Shown here: one piece after another, positions 21,301 to 36,300 of the stretch
How positions within the stretch are numbered: the stretch's first letter is position 1
How the letters are laid out: every line of letters starts with the position of its first letter
DNA from: Euptelea pleiosperma
Taxonomy: Eukaryota; Streptophyta; Magnoliopsida; Ranunculales; Eupteleaceae
Assembly: GCA_035048495.1 (NCBI GenBank)
Contig: CM068553.1
Coordinates: forward strand, 14,571,190 to 14,635,189
DNA: 64,000 nucleotides
Direction: 5' to 3'
The notes under the pieces: model-generated
What the model saw: only the letters and a program-made list of their open reading frames with translations
Told to the model about the DNA's origin: nothing
Databases searched by the model: none
Position numbers and translations under genes: made by a program

Positions 21301-24300
21301 TAATTGCACACAAAATGTGGTATGCCTAGATGTTGATATAAGAAGATGTGAAAATGGATGCTTCCTTGCTTTATACGAGAAGTTGAAAGATTGGGCACAT
21401 ATATTTATTCAGTGCAGCTATATCCATGGTTCAAAGTATTGTTCCGTCCTGGAATGTCTTGACCAAGATGTCTCGATCTCAAGGTGACTGGAGCAATGCA
21501 CTGGGGGTTTATCTCTCCATTGTCTTGATTTGTGTTGCACTATCTTGGTCGTGATGCTTGTTTTTTCCAATTGACCAAGACATACCTCAAGACTGATAGC
21601 TGTATCAAAAAACTATGCTAAAGATGTCATTGGTTGTAGCCATACAATTAAGTGTAAAGTAACAGTTGTATCCATAACTGTACTGGGTTATTCGGCATAT
21701 TCATGGACATACTAATCTAAAGAAAATATTTCGTGGAATATGCATGCTAGCAGTAAGGTAGGATTTTTTGGTTGAACGTCCAGACATGCTAGATGTTTTA
21801 ATATATTTTTATTATTGATTTTGGAACATTGCTTGTTGTGTACTTAGAATATAAAATCTATTGCTAGGATTGTGTTGTTCAGAGGATGAAATTTCCCTAA
21901 CCTTAACTACTGTTGACCCTCAGTTTGAGGCCCCCATTTTAAGGCTTGGAGGCAAAAGGTTAGTGAGATTGCCTAGGTGGATTGTACAGTAGTATCAGCT
22001 AGTCAGATTTGAAAGTAAGGCACAAACACCTTGCACAAGGCAGGAAATGATGTGAATTGAGCTCTTGTGATATAAGAACACTCGCAAATGTCATATTCCA
22101 AGTTTGAGGAACTGAATACCCTTCAACTTTACTGGAGGCTAAACTGATGTAACTTGAGCTTCCTAGGGTCAAAAGCATCACTTGTAGATGTCAGATTTGT
22201 CATTCAGAAAAATTAGTAACGTTTGTGGTTTTTAACTTCTAATTATAATTCAAGTTTTAGATAATGAAAACAACGGGGTAACAGACCTACTGTTTTACCG
22301 TTTTTTTTTTTTTTTTTGATAAGTGTGTATATTAGTATTAAAAGGGAAAAATCCCAAAGAGAACAAAAAAAAGGCCGAACTATCTCCTTAGGAAGGAGGA
22401 GAAAGTTTCCCAATTACTTCGTCCCATCTATATACAAAGGATTCAAAAAACCATCCTCTAAAGAGATGGGAAATGGAGGACCCAAACAAAAAGAGGAGCT
22501 TTGATGTACAAGATCATCTTCAGAATCCCTTCCTCGATGCCTTCAAAAATACTTCGGTTCCTTTCCTTCCAAATCTCCCATAAAACTGCGAATGAGAGAA
22601 GTTGCCACAGGAGACGACTCTTCCCGGAAAAAGAATCCAATGCCACCCCTTGGAACAATCCACTCACATCATGAGGGCTAACAAACGGAATGCCGAATAA
22701 ACTAGTGAAAATCTGCCAAATGTCATTTGCGCATTACACATCTGTTCGACGTCTGCATATCCCTACTAATCAAATGATCTAGAGTCAGGATCCTGTTAAA
22801 GATGGCCGTCCACACAAAGAACTTCACTCTAGATGGTATGGGGGGTTTCCAAACTATGTTGGCAGGGAAGTCTTGTTGAAGAGCCCCAAAACTATTCTTG
22901 TACATAGATCCAACAGAAAATGACCCCTTAGGATCCCACTTCCATATTCTTTTATCCGATTCCTCCGAAAGACACGGGTTGGCTCCTATCCGGGCAAGAA
23001 GAGCAATGAGACTATCCACTTCCCAATCGTTAATGTTTCTTCTAAAACCGAGATTCCAAGAAAATTTGCCTTCACTTCTAACAATATAGTCTTCATTGAA
23101 AGCCCCTTGGAGATCTGTTAATGAGTACAACATTGGGAAATTTTCTTTCAAAGGAACTTCCCCACACCACTTGTCTTCTCAGAAACGGATCATGTCGCCC
23201 TTCCCAACTTTGAATCGGATGCCTGGATCGAATAACTCACGATTCTTCGTGATCCCTTTCCACAAACTAACACCATACGAAGATTGAACCGGCCGGCTAT
23301 CCCAACCATACTCTAGGACACCATATTTGCTTCCTACCACCTTCCTCCACTCGCTATCTTCCTCTTCGCCGAACCTCCATAATCATTTGCATAGAAGAGC
23401 CACGTTCATGTCTCTAAAATGTGTAAAACCAAACCCACCCTTCTGTTTCAATTTACATATCAAATCCCACTTCACCAGATGGAATTTATGAGAATCTTCT
23501 TTCCTGGCCCACATAAAGTCTCTCATAATACGTTCTAACTTATGGGCTACTGAGACTGGAATAGGGAAAAGAGACATAAAATGGATAGGTAAGCTGGAGC
23601 GAGTGCTCTTCAGAAGAGTAACCCTCCCCCTTTCGATAGGAACCTTTTCTTCCACCTTGCCAACCTTCTCCCAAATAGCTCGACCACCGGGTCCCAAACT
23701 GGTTTGTCTTTGTACTTCGCTCCCAATGGTAATCCAAGATAAGTAGAAGGCAAAGTCGCCGTATCACACCCCAAACTGTCAACCAGCCTCGGCATATTAG
23801 GAATTTCACCCACCCTGTATATCCTACTTTTAGTGAGGCTCACCCGAAGCCCAAAGACCGCCTCAAAACACCGTAGGACACATCTGAGGTATCTAAGCTG
23901 TCCGTGAGAGGCGACAATGAAGATAACCGTATCATCAGTGTAGATGCGTGATCATCGGACCTCCTATGGTAACCCGAAACCCCTCTACAAAACCTCCTTC
24001 GGCCGCTCTAGACATCATCCTCCCAAAGGCCTCAACAATCACCAAGAAAAGATACAGAGAACACGGATCTCCTTGTCTTAAATCCCTCGAGCTTTGAAAA
24101 AATCCGGCCGAGGATCCATTGACAAGAATAGAGAAGGTGGCTGAAGATATACAGGTTCTAATCCAAACTCTCTATCTGAGCCTAAACCCCATCCTCTCTT
24201 GCATATGATCCAAAAAAGCCCAATTGACATAGCTGTATGCTTTTTCCATGTCTATCTTACTAACTCCAAACCTTCCACAGTAGGTCTTAAGGGGCAAGTC

Positions 24301-27300
24301 TCAGAGTAAAGATTGACATAAAGCTCGACAATAGACTTTCTGACCTCCTCTTCCCCTTCCACGGTCTTTCCGTTTAGTTGAAGTCTGACAATACTGTTAC
24401 TTCTCCTTTTGGCATTAGCCATCTGATGAAAGTATTTAGTGTTATTGTCTCCTTCTCTCAACCATTTGATCTTGGATTTCTGACGCCAACTGATCTCCTC
24501 CGTCCTAACCCACTTATTGAGGTCCCTCTTGGCCCCTACTCTCTTTTGCCACTCTTCCTCAAATAACTGTCTCCCTTCCTCCAAAGAGTCGAGGGATGCT
24601 ATAACATTCTAAAGCTCCATAATCTTCTTGTCCACCCTACCAAACACATGTATTCCAATCTATCAACTTGAGCTTTAGCGCCTTCAACTTCGTGCTAAAG
24701 ACCACCCAGCCTTGCCAACGAACTCAAAAGACTGCCTCCAATCTACCACCCTATCGGGAAAAGACGGCTCCTGAAACCACATACTCTCGAATCTAAAGGG
24801 ATGCGGTCTCCTTACAGCCATTATAACGATAAGTCCTTTTGCCAATTTTTAATTTTTATAATTAAGCATCGTGTATTTTATACTTTTATACATAAAATAT
24901 TATTTACAAATATTCAAATGTTATAAGGGTTTAATATAATGGTATATTGGCTATTATATTTTACGATGTTATTTACATTTATAATGCAACGGAGGTGACT
25001 GAAAACCATTATAATGCAGATATATTGGTGTTATAATGGCCCCTACTAAAGCGATGATACGTACGCAAGCACCCTTATACTAAGGGTTTGTTTGGTAATG
25101 GATGCAAGACTATTCTACATTGAAATAAAATCTCACTAGTCACTATAAAGAGTCACCTTGAGGGAATGAAGTTCCACAAGCCCACAAGTTGATTTCAAGT
25201 TGTGGGATTAACAAGAATTTTGTCTCTTTTTGGAGAAAAGGGGCAACAAAATTATTCGCAGAATAACTTTAAAGTGAGTATAGGTGGTGAAGTGGACGTC
25301 TATTTAGAATATACTTGTAGCTGTTACCAAACCCTGCCTAAAAGTTCAGATATATATGTACTAAACTACTAGTTATGGAATCTGTTTCTAATAGAATTGG
25401 ATGGCGAAATAGGATTTATTTTTACAATCTCAAATGGTTAGGATAAGGTATTGCTAATGAAGTACAGAAAGTAAGCAGACTCAAGTGATTTTGGTGATTA
25501 AGTGGCGTTTGGTAAACGACTTAATTTCAGCACTTATCACCAAACTCAAGGGAAAAAAGTGAAAAGTAAAAAGTGACCCAGCCTTCACTTATTGCGGTAA
25601 GTGATTGAATCTTTAAGAAAGATTCCTAGATTCTTTTTTAATACCAACAATGCCATTTTTTCAAAGCTTTCTCTTTTAAAAACTTACGAAAGTATCCTAA
25701 TAAACATTTCAAAATACCCACAATGCCCTTGACTTAATTTTAAGACTTAAGACCTTCACCAAACAACCTAATTCAGACATAAGTCATTAAGCTACCAGAT
25801 CTTAAGCACTTTAAGCTTTTAGATCTGATAACTTAATTTACCAAACGCCACCTTAGAGAGAGAGATCAAAAGATAGATATAAGTATTTGTATTGTGTTTA
25901 TGCTTGTATTTAATCGGAGTACTCTAGGCCACCTGCCTAGGCACTGAGGAGAGTATTGCCACTTAGGCACCTTGACAACTTCGACTGCCACTATCATGTT
26001 TCTGTTAGTACCATTTTTTCATTGAGATATGTGGGTAGATTTGTCTTCTACATTCTTGGTTATAATTGGAGGAAGGTGTTTTTATCTCCTTTTGCTTTTC
26101 TCTCTTTGTTCGCATCATTTCATAAAAACGACTAGGTTTGATTAATATTCTTCTGATCCCCAGTTTGTACATCTTCTCGTGGTAACTATTGTAAACATCT
26201 CAATCCTTTTATTTTGCTGGACCGCATTGATTCCTTAAGCTTTATTATATTATTATATGCAGAGCACCATTGGCATCTACTCCAGTGTGGGCACGAGACT
26301 TCAGCTCCTCTGAGGAACTTGTTACTGAATTCTGTAGAGAATGTAGAATTGTTCGTAAAGGTAGTCTCTCATTTTTACTTGATTGTTAATATTTTTTTTT
26401 GGTAGTTTTGGGCAGATAATTACACAGGATGCTCTATTTGAACTTTTTGAGGAACTCTATCACTAAACATTTCGACATCCTTTCTATGTTTTTAGTTCTA
26501 GTTTCTGCTCACCATTTGTATTGTATGTTGTAACTTGATTTGTGGCATGACATGGTTGCATTCATGCTAGGTTTGGCTGGGGATTTGAAGAAGGCAATGA
26601 AAGATGGGAAACCTATTATAATTGAGGTGTGGTTAGTCAACTTAGTTTTTGGTATTACATTTTATGCTAGCCTAATTAATCTATATTTTTTAGCGGCACT
26701 CTATTTTTTTAATCTCAATGTTTCCTCAAGTCTTGTTATTTTCACTAAAGATTTTACAGAAAGAAATCTAGTGTACTGGTATCGTCAATTATGAAAATTA
26801 GGTATATTCTTATCGAAAGGGTAGATCCTCTGGATTTTTTTCTCAGCATTGGGTGTAAATGAAATCCGAAAGATCTAAGAGTTTGACTCCACTTTATAAA
26901 ATGAACAATAAAGGTTCAAGGATTATGAGCGCTAGATAATTTTCCTGTAAAAGATTAAGCAAATGAGTAAGAAGTGAAGTTTGTTTTCCCATTAATTCAA
27001 TCTTTTGATGCAGACGAATTATAAGACATGACCAAGATTGTAATACACAATAATTAAGCTGATGCTACAAAATGTTCCCTTACCGCTAAGTGCGTGGTAT
27101 ATTATTGGAGCACAAGACCCGAATTTGATTCTTTTTTGACTTTGCTATGTGTTAACCAGGTCTCTTGGTCATTTTTCATTTGTAATGAAAACGTGTATCC
27201 TTAATTGACCATTTATATGTTTCTAACATACAATGTGCATGAAGAGTTTCTCCTTATGGTTGACCGATCCATTCATTCTCTTACAATTATGGCAGGGAAT

Positions 27301-30300
27301 ACATTTGGATCCAAGTATTTATTTAATGGATGATGAGAATAGAGAACTGACCATCATGGCTACAAAAACTGAAGAGCCAAAACCTGTTTCTGTGACCTCA
27401 GAGGATAATATTGCAATACAACAGGAATGTAGTTCAAAAAGTACTTGCGGAAATGACACTGGGAGTAACGATTGCTGTCCTGGGACCGCGATCCCAGAAG
27501 TGGGGATATCTGCTGAGCAGGTGACTGAAGTTTCAGATTGTCTGGAATCTATTGACCTATCAGGAAGTGTTTCTGAGGATCAAGGTTATCTCCCTTTTAG
27601 ATATCCAGAATGTTTGTCTTGTTCTCCCCAGCTTTGTTTATTTGTTTCTTGTCAATTCTTACCGTTTTTAGATGTAACAAATGAGTGAGGCGTTTTTGGA
27701 TGTAACAAATGAGTGAGGAGTCCAGAACTTGGAATGATGTTTTTTTCTTAATGTTTGCTCTGGTCCTCAAGGTGAAGCTCTTAAGGATCCAGAAAAGAAT
27801 ACAAGCCCTCCTAAGAAGAAAGAAAAGTCTTCTGCTGAACCAATAATTGTGCCTATAGTTTTGAAGATGGCCGAGTTTGATCACAAGGTGTGGATTATAC
27901 TCTTTTCTCATTTCTTCTTTGTCATGGTAGTTTTACTTTGTTATTTGTCATCATCATCTGGAAACCCAGAATATACTGTTTAATAGGAATATTATTATAT
28001 TAACCTTCTCACATTTTCAAATTCTTTTGAGTTTTGACAAGTGAAAACGGATTTTGTATTAAAATGGTAGGAACAAAGAGGAAACTAGCGATAGCCGTTG
28101 ACACTATATAAGTTGCCTATGTGCACCTTCTTTGGATAACATGTCAGCATCAACACTGGCACATATGCAGAAATGCATACTTTGAAAATTGCATCAGCGA
28201 TCTTCGATTTTTTTTTTCTTCCAACTCATGGTAAAAACGCTTTGGAATAAATTTAGATGAATTAGTTAAGGTTCTGAATAACTTATATCCGAGTGATACC
28301 ACTTCTTGAGATGTGCTTTATGTTGAAAAACAATTGTAATCTAGAATGTCTTTGTACTTCTTTATGTTCTTTATTCTGTAGTCTTGAGAATTTTCTTATG
28401 ATTTCATGATGTTCTACATGCTACTGCATTTAGTTGCTTGATTTCTATTGTGATCATCATATGCTTTCGTCGGTATATTATTTTCAACCTTGCTATCAAG
28501 TGTGATCTGAATTTGTCTTTGTACTTATTTATGGTCTTTATTCTGTAGTCTTGAGAATTTTCTTATAATTAAATGATGCTCTAGATGCAACTGCATTTAG
28601 TTGCTTGATTTCTATTCTGATCATCATATGCTTTCCTCCGTACATTATTTTCAATCTTGCTATCAAGTGTGATCTGAATTTGGTCCAAGTTTATGTGACT
28701 TCATATTTTTTAAATACTTTTCTCTCTTTTTTACCTGCTTTTTTTCATGAATGTAGGCATTACTAGAGGAGTGGATCTCCAGTAGGACATTTGGCGATAA
28801 ATGTCTAGCCCAGGTATCAAGAATAACTAACTTCTGACCTTTGTCTATTTGGAGATTATAAAATGCACCCTGGACTATTTTGCGACTTCTAGAGCACCAT
28901 AAAGCTTTGACAGTTATTCTCTGGTGTTCGGCTGCTAAGGTATCTGCTGTGAAGTAATCTAGATAACATAGTGATTCAAAAACGTTTGCAGCAGTTAAAG
29001 ATTAGAAGATTCCTACTACATGAGTATATGTTGAACTTAACCTTGAAGACAAACTATATGTATGCAAACAGTATATAGCGTACCTATTTATATCATTTAA
29101 CCATTTAATTGTGGTCCATAGTCCATACTCCATAATCAGATGTTTTAACCATCTGATCAAGAGCTAAGACATGGACTGCTAAAAGTAATATGGTTAACAG
29201 TCGGGTTATGGTCAATACATTGGACAGTGAGAATTGTGCAGAACAACTTTATGGCCATTGTCCATCGAAGAAGCAACATATGTTTAATAGTCTGAATGCT
29301 TGAGTCAGTTTATTATGTGTACAGTAGGTGATGGACAGGTTACAATAGTTGCCCTTCCTCAAGACAGAAGATTTCCCTGTTCTAAAGTTCTGTGTTTCTA
29401 TTTCAAGTTTCCAATTTTTGTCTTTTTCTTAAACAGGAAAAAAAATTCTTACAATTCCCCCGTCATACCATACACTGCAAGTTATATTAATCTTCTGTGG
29501 AGCTAATTGGGAATACCAACCAAGCTGTTAATTCTTGGTGAGCTTAGACTTAGATCAAAAGTCGCTAGAACTGGCATACTTGAGAGTAAAATATGTACTT
29601 TCTACATCGAGCTAGTATTCTCATCTCTATCATTCTATCCTATTTTATTGAGGTGTCTAAGGGCAAGAGTATGGGCGTAAATTGGGCCTGGCATTTGTTA
29701 AATATTGAATATTCTCTGAGCCTAAGCGCCAGTCCCATGCATTTCAAATTCAGGCCCAAAGGTCGGCAAGTTTACACCCCTAGGAGGACCTACTGCTGAA
29801 CAAAAGGCAAAGGGTATTTCTTGATTACCGAAGAAAAGAGTTATTATGGATGTTGCAAACTGATAGGTAACCACCTATTGATTTATGAGGGAGTAGGAAT
29901 TCGGACTGTCATTGAGATCCTAGAGAAGTTATTTGATAAAAAAAAAAACCTAATACTGAAGGTTACACCGGTTGAAGCAGGAGATTAGCCTAAAAAAATG
30001 AGCTATTTAAAATTGGTCTATCTTTCTGTAGAGTTTCTTTCTTGCTAGTCAGGCAATTTGCTTTAGCAATTGTTGTACACTTTACTGGGGTTTTCCCCTT
30101 ATTAATACTACTAGTGGAAGGCACGTGTGAGAAGGTGCAAGGTTGGGAACTGTTTTGGGAGAGTTGAGGCATCTTTGGAAAAAAACTTGCAATATTTTTC
30201 TAGCTTTTATAAAGAAAAGATGCCTATTGACATTTTTTACACTTCTTTGTTATTATTGAGTTAAAGAGAGTTTAGAGCATCTTATGGAAAAAAATTGGGA

Positions 30301-33300
30301 AAAAGTGGATCACTTTTTCCCTTGAGAGCTGCCTTAATAATAGTAAAGAATTACACCATTTCGTATACATGTATGTAATTTTATTAGAAACATTATTCAT
30401 CACAAGAGTATACGGGGTCGGCCGTGCAAATCTTGTTCCTCCATTCAATTTTCTAAACTCATATCTTTCGTTATAGGCACTTATCTGCTCTCAATACCTT
30501 AATCTATGTCCCTTTGGCCTTCCCTTTGTTCTTTTAGAACCTACAATAGCATGCTCCTTCTACCGGTGCTGACGTCGGTCTTCGTTGTACATTACTAGAC
30601 CATCATAAGCAACTCTTCCTTAGGTTTTCATCTAATGGAGTTACTCCTATATTTTAATGAAGGCGTTCATTTTGTTTTGTCCTTCCTAGTCTTTTCACTC
30701 ATACATCTCAATATCATCATCTTAGCTATGCTCATTCTATGAACATGTTATTTTTTGATTTCTCAACATTCTGCTCCATTAGCCTAAGAAGTCTTATTAC
30801 CGTCTTATAAAATTTTATTTTGTACATAATTGGTATATGAAACAAGATAAAAAAGATACGACTGTAGGGCTGATCATTGTTGTGAACCCATTGTGATTGA
30901 AAACTCATTGTCTTGCCACCAGTTGTCCTCACACTAGTCTGTGCTCCCTTGTACATGTCCGTAATGATGTCAATATATCCATTTGGGACTCCTTTCTTCG
31001 ACAGACCTCGAAATGCGTGTCAATACCTCGAGATGTGTACGTACGGTTGATGATGTCAGCCGTACGGCACGATGATGTCGACGGACATCAGCACTAATCC
31101 GGTGACCTGATTGTTCTCCGACACTAATTAGGCTATGATACCAAGTTGAAATGGATTCGGGTTTGATCTAGGGTACCAAAATCAGTGTTCCAAGGATGGA
31201 GAAGAAGACAAGGAGAGAGCATTACAAAGACAAGTATACCCCTTACACCCAAGGGGTATTAACAGAACTACCCTTTACGAGAAAATACGTATATGATAAC
31301 ACTATATGGGTCTTCTTCTCAAGTAGTTCATTAGAAGTCATAAAATACTTAGTAGGACTTTCTAGGATGAATGTGGATTGTTTTTTTGTTTGGATTTAAC
31401 ATTTACATTTCGTAGATGGATCTGGACCATTTAGATTTTATATTTGAGTTCTTGGTCGTTTGAATATTTTGGATTATATAATCATTTGGATGTAGACCAT
31501 TTTTATTTGTATTTTGTATATACTCTATTTACTTATATTTCAGTTTGCTCTCTTTGTTTCCTCTTTAATGTTAAGTTAATTATTTGAATCAACGATGTAG
31601 TGGGCTATAATTTAGTCTGCATATTTTACACAAATAATAATATCTTGTCAATTACAGATATTAAAAATAGAAAACCCACCCAAAATTTGGAAGTTTAGGG
31701 GAGGGGGTGGGTGGCTTTGTGTCATTCAGAATTACAATGGAATTCTTAGCACTTGCTAGCACACTATTGGGATCAAATATTTCTGGACTCCATAGTCACA
31801 GGTTGTAGAAAACTAACAGTAAACAATTGACTCTCTATTGAATAGGTTGCGATGAATAATAAGAACAAGGCTAATAAATTTTTGCATTTGAGCTTTTTGT
31901 GTGAATGGATAGATTTCACTTTTCATTGGATACATCATGTACTTTATATGTATGAATGTTGAGTTGGTTATGATTGTTACTTGTATAGATTGGAAGTTCA
32001 TTACAAAATATTAAATAGGTGCACTTTATCTGTGATATTAAAATTTTAGAATATAGAATCCGAATTATAATCAAACTATACCCGTACCGCATTTTTTCTG
32101 TTCTCCGAAATTTCCGCCGAATTTTTAAATGAATTACGAAATGTCGAATCCGATTTATACTTGAATTTTTCCCATACCGTACTTTTGCTGAACTCCGAAT
32201 TGCTAACTATGGTTTGAACATCACTTGCATGATTGATGTATGGAGAAGGATGGATATGGAAGTATGTCTGTTATGCTTTTGTATCAATAATGGATAAATT
32301 TGATTATATTGTAGAAGTGGTGAATCTCTAGCAGGTAGAATCTGGTAAGAAAGACTGACTTTTCCTCACAACTTTAGCTAGGTTTAAAAGCAGGTGTATG
32401 AGTCAGCCTCACTTATTGGGCATCTTGACTCAGTAGTGGACCTCTCTATTTAATCAATTTTTAATTCTTTTACTTATCTAAATATTAGAATTAAGAAGGA
32501 AAATGGGAAAGAAAGTTTGAAATGTATAACCATTTGACTTAGTGAAGAGCATGGTATTAAACTTTGACATGCATTTCCACAAGGCCGAAAGGAAATATTA
32601 CTGGAATATTTCCATTTACACAAAATATTTTTGTTTCTGCCAAATATTAAAAAGGGTCGGGCTCCGTTGACAGATATCAAATGACAGATAAAATGACAGG
32701 GACACAATATAAGCCACGTGGCACACTGTTACAGGACTCTAACCGTACGGATGTTTGTCCTATCCCATGGTGGACCTACAAATCAAAAATCAGCCTGATT
32801 AGTGATTTATAGGCTTAGGATTGGACTTATTTTCATGGGCTGATCTCAACTGTGGGAATTTGAGCAGTATTTGAGGTCCAAAGATGCAACACTTATAAAT
32901 CACTAATCAGGCTGATTTTTTGGTTTGTAGATCCACCATGGGATAGGACAAACATCCGTACGGTCAGAGTCCTGTAACAGTGTGCCACGTGGCTTACATT
33001 GTGTCCCTGTCATTTGATATCTGTCAACGGTGCCCGACCCTATTAAAAAACATGAAAAAGAATTAATAATTCTGAATAATTTGTAGAATTGAATAAATAA
33101 CTCGTAATCAAGACATGTAATGAGGAGCCTGCTATATAATTTTCTATAATTAGTATATGCATATTCTAATAGATTGATTTTATGTATAATTTAATTGTAT
33201 TAACTATGAAGAATTATTGGCTTACACAAAAAAAAAAAATATTAAGAATTATTTAAATGTATAATTTGACTCTTAGTCTTTTTTTTTTTTGATAAGTATA

Positions 33301-36300
33301 GACTTTATTAAAAGCAAGAGAGAATACAAGAGGGGCAGCAAGGGAGGATGAGATAGCCTCCCCCAGCCAGCCCCAAGCAAGCTAGCCTACATCCTTAAGA
33401 CAAAGGAGATCCCATCGGAACACAAAGTCCTCGAAAAACAGCCCTTTACATTCAATATAGGGCTTAGACCAAAGAAACAACAGCCCTTTTATATTTATGA
33501 TGATAGCCTCCATTCCTTCACTCCTTCCTTCGAACGCACGCTGGTTCCTCTCTTTCCATATTCCCTAGAAGATGGCCATAGGTAGAAGCTTCCACAGAAT
33601 CCGTCCTTTCTGGGAAAAAGCTGACGTCCTCTGTCTTGGTCTTGGTCTTGGTCTCGGATATCTGTGTCAATATGTTGCAAATGCTATTAATCATGCTTTT
33701 CTTTTTTTAAATTGTTGTTTATTCTAGTATGATGAATTTTGAATGTGTTCTCATTCTTGTTTTATCGTTCATAAAATTTCAATATATATTTGCAATTTTT
33801 CCAGGATTTCTGTAATATCTTCACATTCCCAAAAAATATACAATATTTCCAAACTAATCGAAATATTTATCATTTCCAAGTTGACTGAAATATACATCAA
33901 AATCAGAATTTAAAATCTTGGCAAAAAGTGGTGTAAATAGAAACGTTTTGATGTATAAGGAATTCTCTGTGCAATGTGACTTTAAATGCCCTCGGATCAT
34001 TAGTTATTTAATCTGAAATTTGAGTGGAGAAGGCATCATTGGCTTGACATCTATGATATACAAACTAGTGACCTTTAATGCAAATGAGTTGCAAAGCAGC
34101 CCATGGAATGGTGCTTTGACTAAACGAGTTAAACCAGCCCATGGAGTTTCCTATTATGAGATGTATAGTGGATTTTTCTTCCATAAATTTCAATTGCTCA
34201 TTTTGTTCACTTGTACTCTGATTTAGAAATACTTGTGGCCGGCTGTCTATACATCCAAGCTCAATCAAGACTCACCTGTGCCGTAAACAAGGTGTATGTG
34301 CAGAGGGATTTGGACATGGAACCCACCCTTTCATGTGCTGGTACTTCCCAGGGACCTTGGTGTAAGAAATTTCTCAATGGGATGATCCTATTCCTAACCA
34401 TCTGATCTAGACTTGATCTTATTTTTTTTTTTTTTGACAATAAAAAGATGTAATAGATCAGTTGGTTAGGTTCATCTAGCTAAAAGATGCAGGACCCATA
34501 AATGGTGGGTTACAACCCCTCTGCATGTACATGTTTTGGGCATAGTTGGATCTACCAGAGGTGGGACATTCTGAATCTCTGATGTCCTAAACCAAAGTAT
34601 TCGGTCAATCAATCAATCAACACAGCCTTATCCCACTATTTGCGATCGGCTAGACGAGTCCTGTTGCCCTAGCTTGAAACGACGAAAAATCAGGATTCAT
34701 GTAGAAGGATTTGACAAAAGTTCTCTGGCTGCCAACCTGACACAACCCTCCTCTTTTTTCTTTATCTAAGCTTGGGATCTGCAGTACAGGCTAAAGCTTG
34801 AGATTTCCAGTTATGGTAATATACTGTTAACAGTTATAATTTAATCTTCTTTTTGGTCTGTTTTGCAGGATCATGATAAGCTAATAAGCAACTTAAAGAC
34901 GATTCAGGATTATCTTTGCTCGTTTGAATCACAGGTATGCTCAGAACGACTGTTTTTTTCAGCTTAAAGGGCACAAGAGGAATGTCCGTCAGTTGCGCAA
35001 GTGTCAAAAAGATGGCACTCGCCCCTCCTTGTTTGACACATAACCCATGTGAGGCTGTCTTGGTAATTTACATGGGGCAAAAAAGAACAAGGAGGGCGAG
35101 TGCCTCTTTTCTGGCACTAGAGCACTCGGGCATCCGATGCATGCATTCCTCAAGGGTGCAAACAGGCTGGTCATCCTGTCCTGTATGCATCATTAGTCTT
35201 TAAGTCAAAAGAATCTGCCCTAAAAGCATGTCAATCTTTTGTGTTAGATATTTCATGACTGCCAGTCATGAAATATCATAGAACATAAATTTGAAACAAG
35301 TAGAAAGTTTGTATAACTTTAGAACAACTATGAGTTTATGAGGTGTGAAATATAAATATTTCTGATGCCACCTGCTTCATCACTCACTTTGTCTATTATA
35401 GATAGGTTAACTCTTTTAAGGCACTTAGTCCTATTGTTTCTCAGGGTCTATAGGAGATGTAAGAGAGGAATAAGGAATACAACTTTAGAATCTTGGCTAT
35501 AACTTATTTCTGGGTATGTAGAGAAAATTCCTAAAAAGTTAAAACCCAATAAAGATAATGACGTAGTGAATTAAAAAAATACTGATGGTTTAGAGTCTTA
35601 GACACCCTTTAAATGATTTTACATGGTCTTCTAACTTATATATATCATTATCTAATTATCTTCCCTCGATCATTGCAGCATTTTAAACTGATTATTGTGG
35701 GCTTGTATTTTAAAACTGTCACATATCACATTATTTTGGCGTAGAGCAGTAACAGTGCTATACATCTACACATTTGTCAAGGCAATCTAAATGTTGTTAG
35801 TACTTAGTAGTTAAAAAATCATTAAAAATAACATGGATATGATTGAGTCTGGCCAGATTTACATTTTGGGGACTGAAAGTTAAGTATTAGAATTGAACCG
35901 AACTTTTCCTGCTGCTTGATTTGAATTGATGAGTCATACATGTAGCAACCTGTGAAGAAAAAAGGAGAGAAAATATGTTATGTTGTTTTATTGGGATCTG
36001 TAATATTAGGCTCGAGCCTCAGATCTCTTAGTAACATACATGAATGTTCTTGAGATGATTAAACTACCGTACAAGATATTATGATCCTGTTGTACCCAAA
36101 AATGTGTGGTAGTTGATGGTAACACGAGATCGCTTAAGCTCCTCTAACTGAACGGGATCAGGATTTGGAAATAGGGATTGTGAGTCAACTAGAGCATTAT
36201 GAGAAACATGATGAGAAGAATCTGGTCAACAAGGTGTGTCATGCCATATTTCATTTTGATCTAGTGAATCTTTGTTGATCATTGAATGTAGATAATGTCC

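Larger units (their letters stand above)
28814..34868 (+). other. 6-kb intron 12 of the P-loop gene, host to several repeats
   Basis: The intron contains a GGGTGTAAA-type palindrome near 29670-29782, retroposon text near 30410-30720, an LTR-like primer site at 31131-31143, a TTCGG-type repeat (32040-32215), the intact MULE MITE (32654-33040), a LINE tail (33279-33660) and a T-run at 34422. ORFs inside are not conserved protein sequence. Confidence 0.8.

Noticed and set aside
34422..34700. Possible SINE starting at the T-run
   Set aside because: Weak A-box-like text (ATCAGTTGGTTAGG) but no convincing B box, tail pairing or target duplication.
35247..35277. Rho-independent terminator
   Set aside because: Bacterial signal type; no T-run follows, and the site is in an intron.
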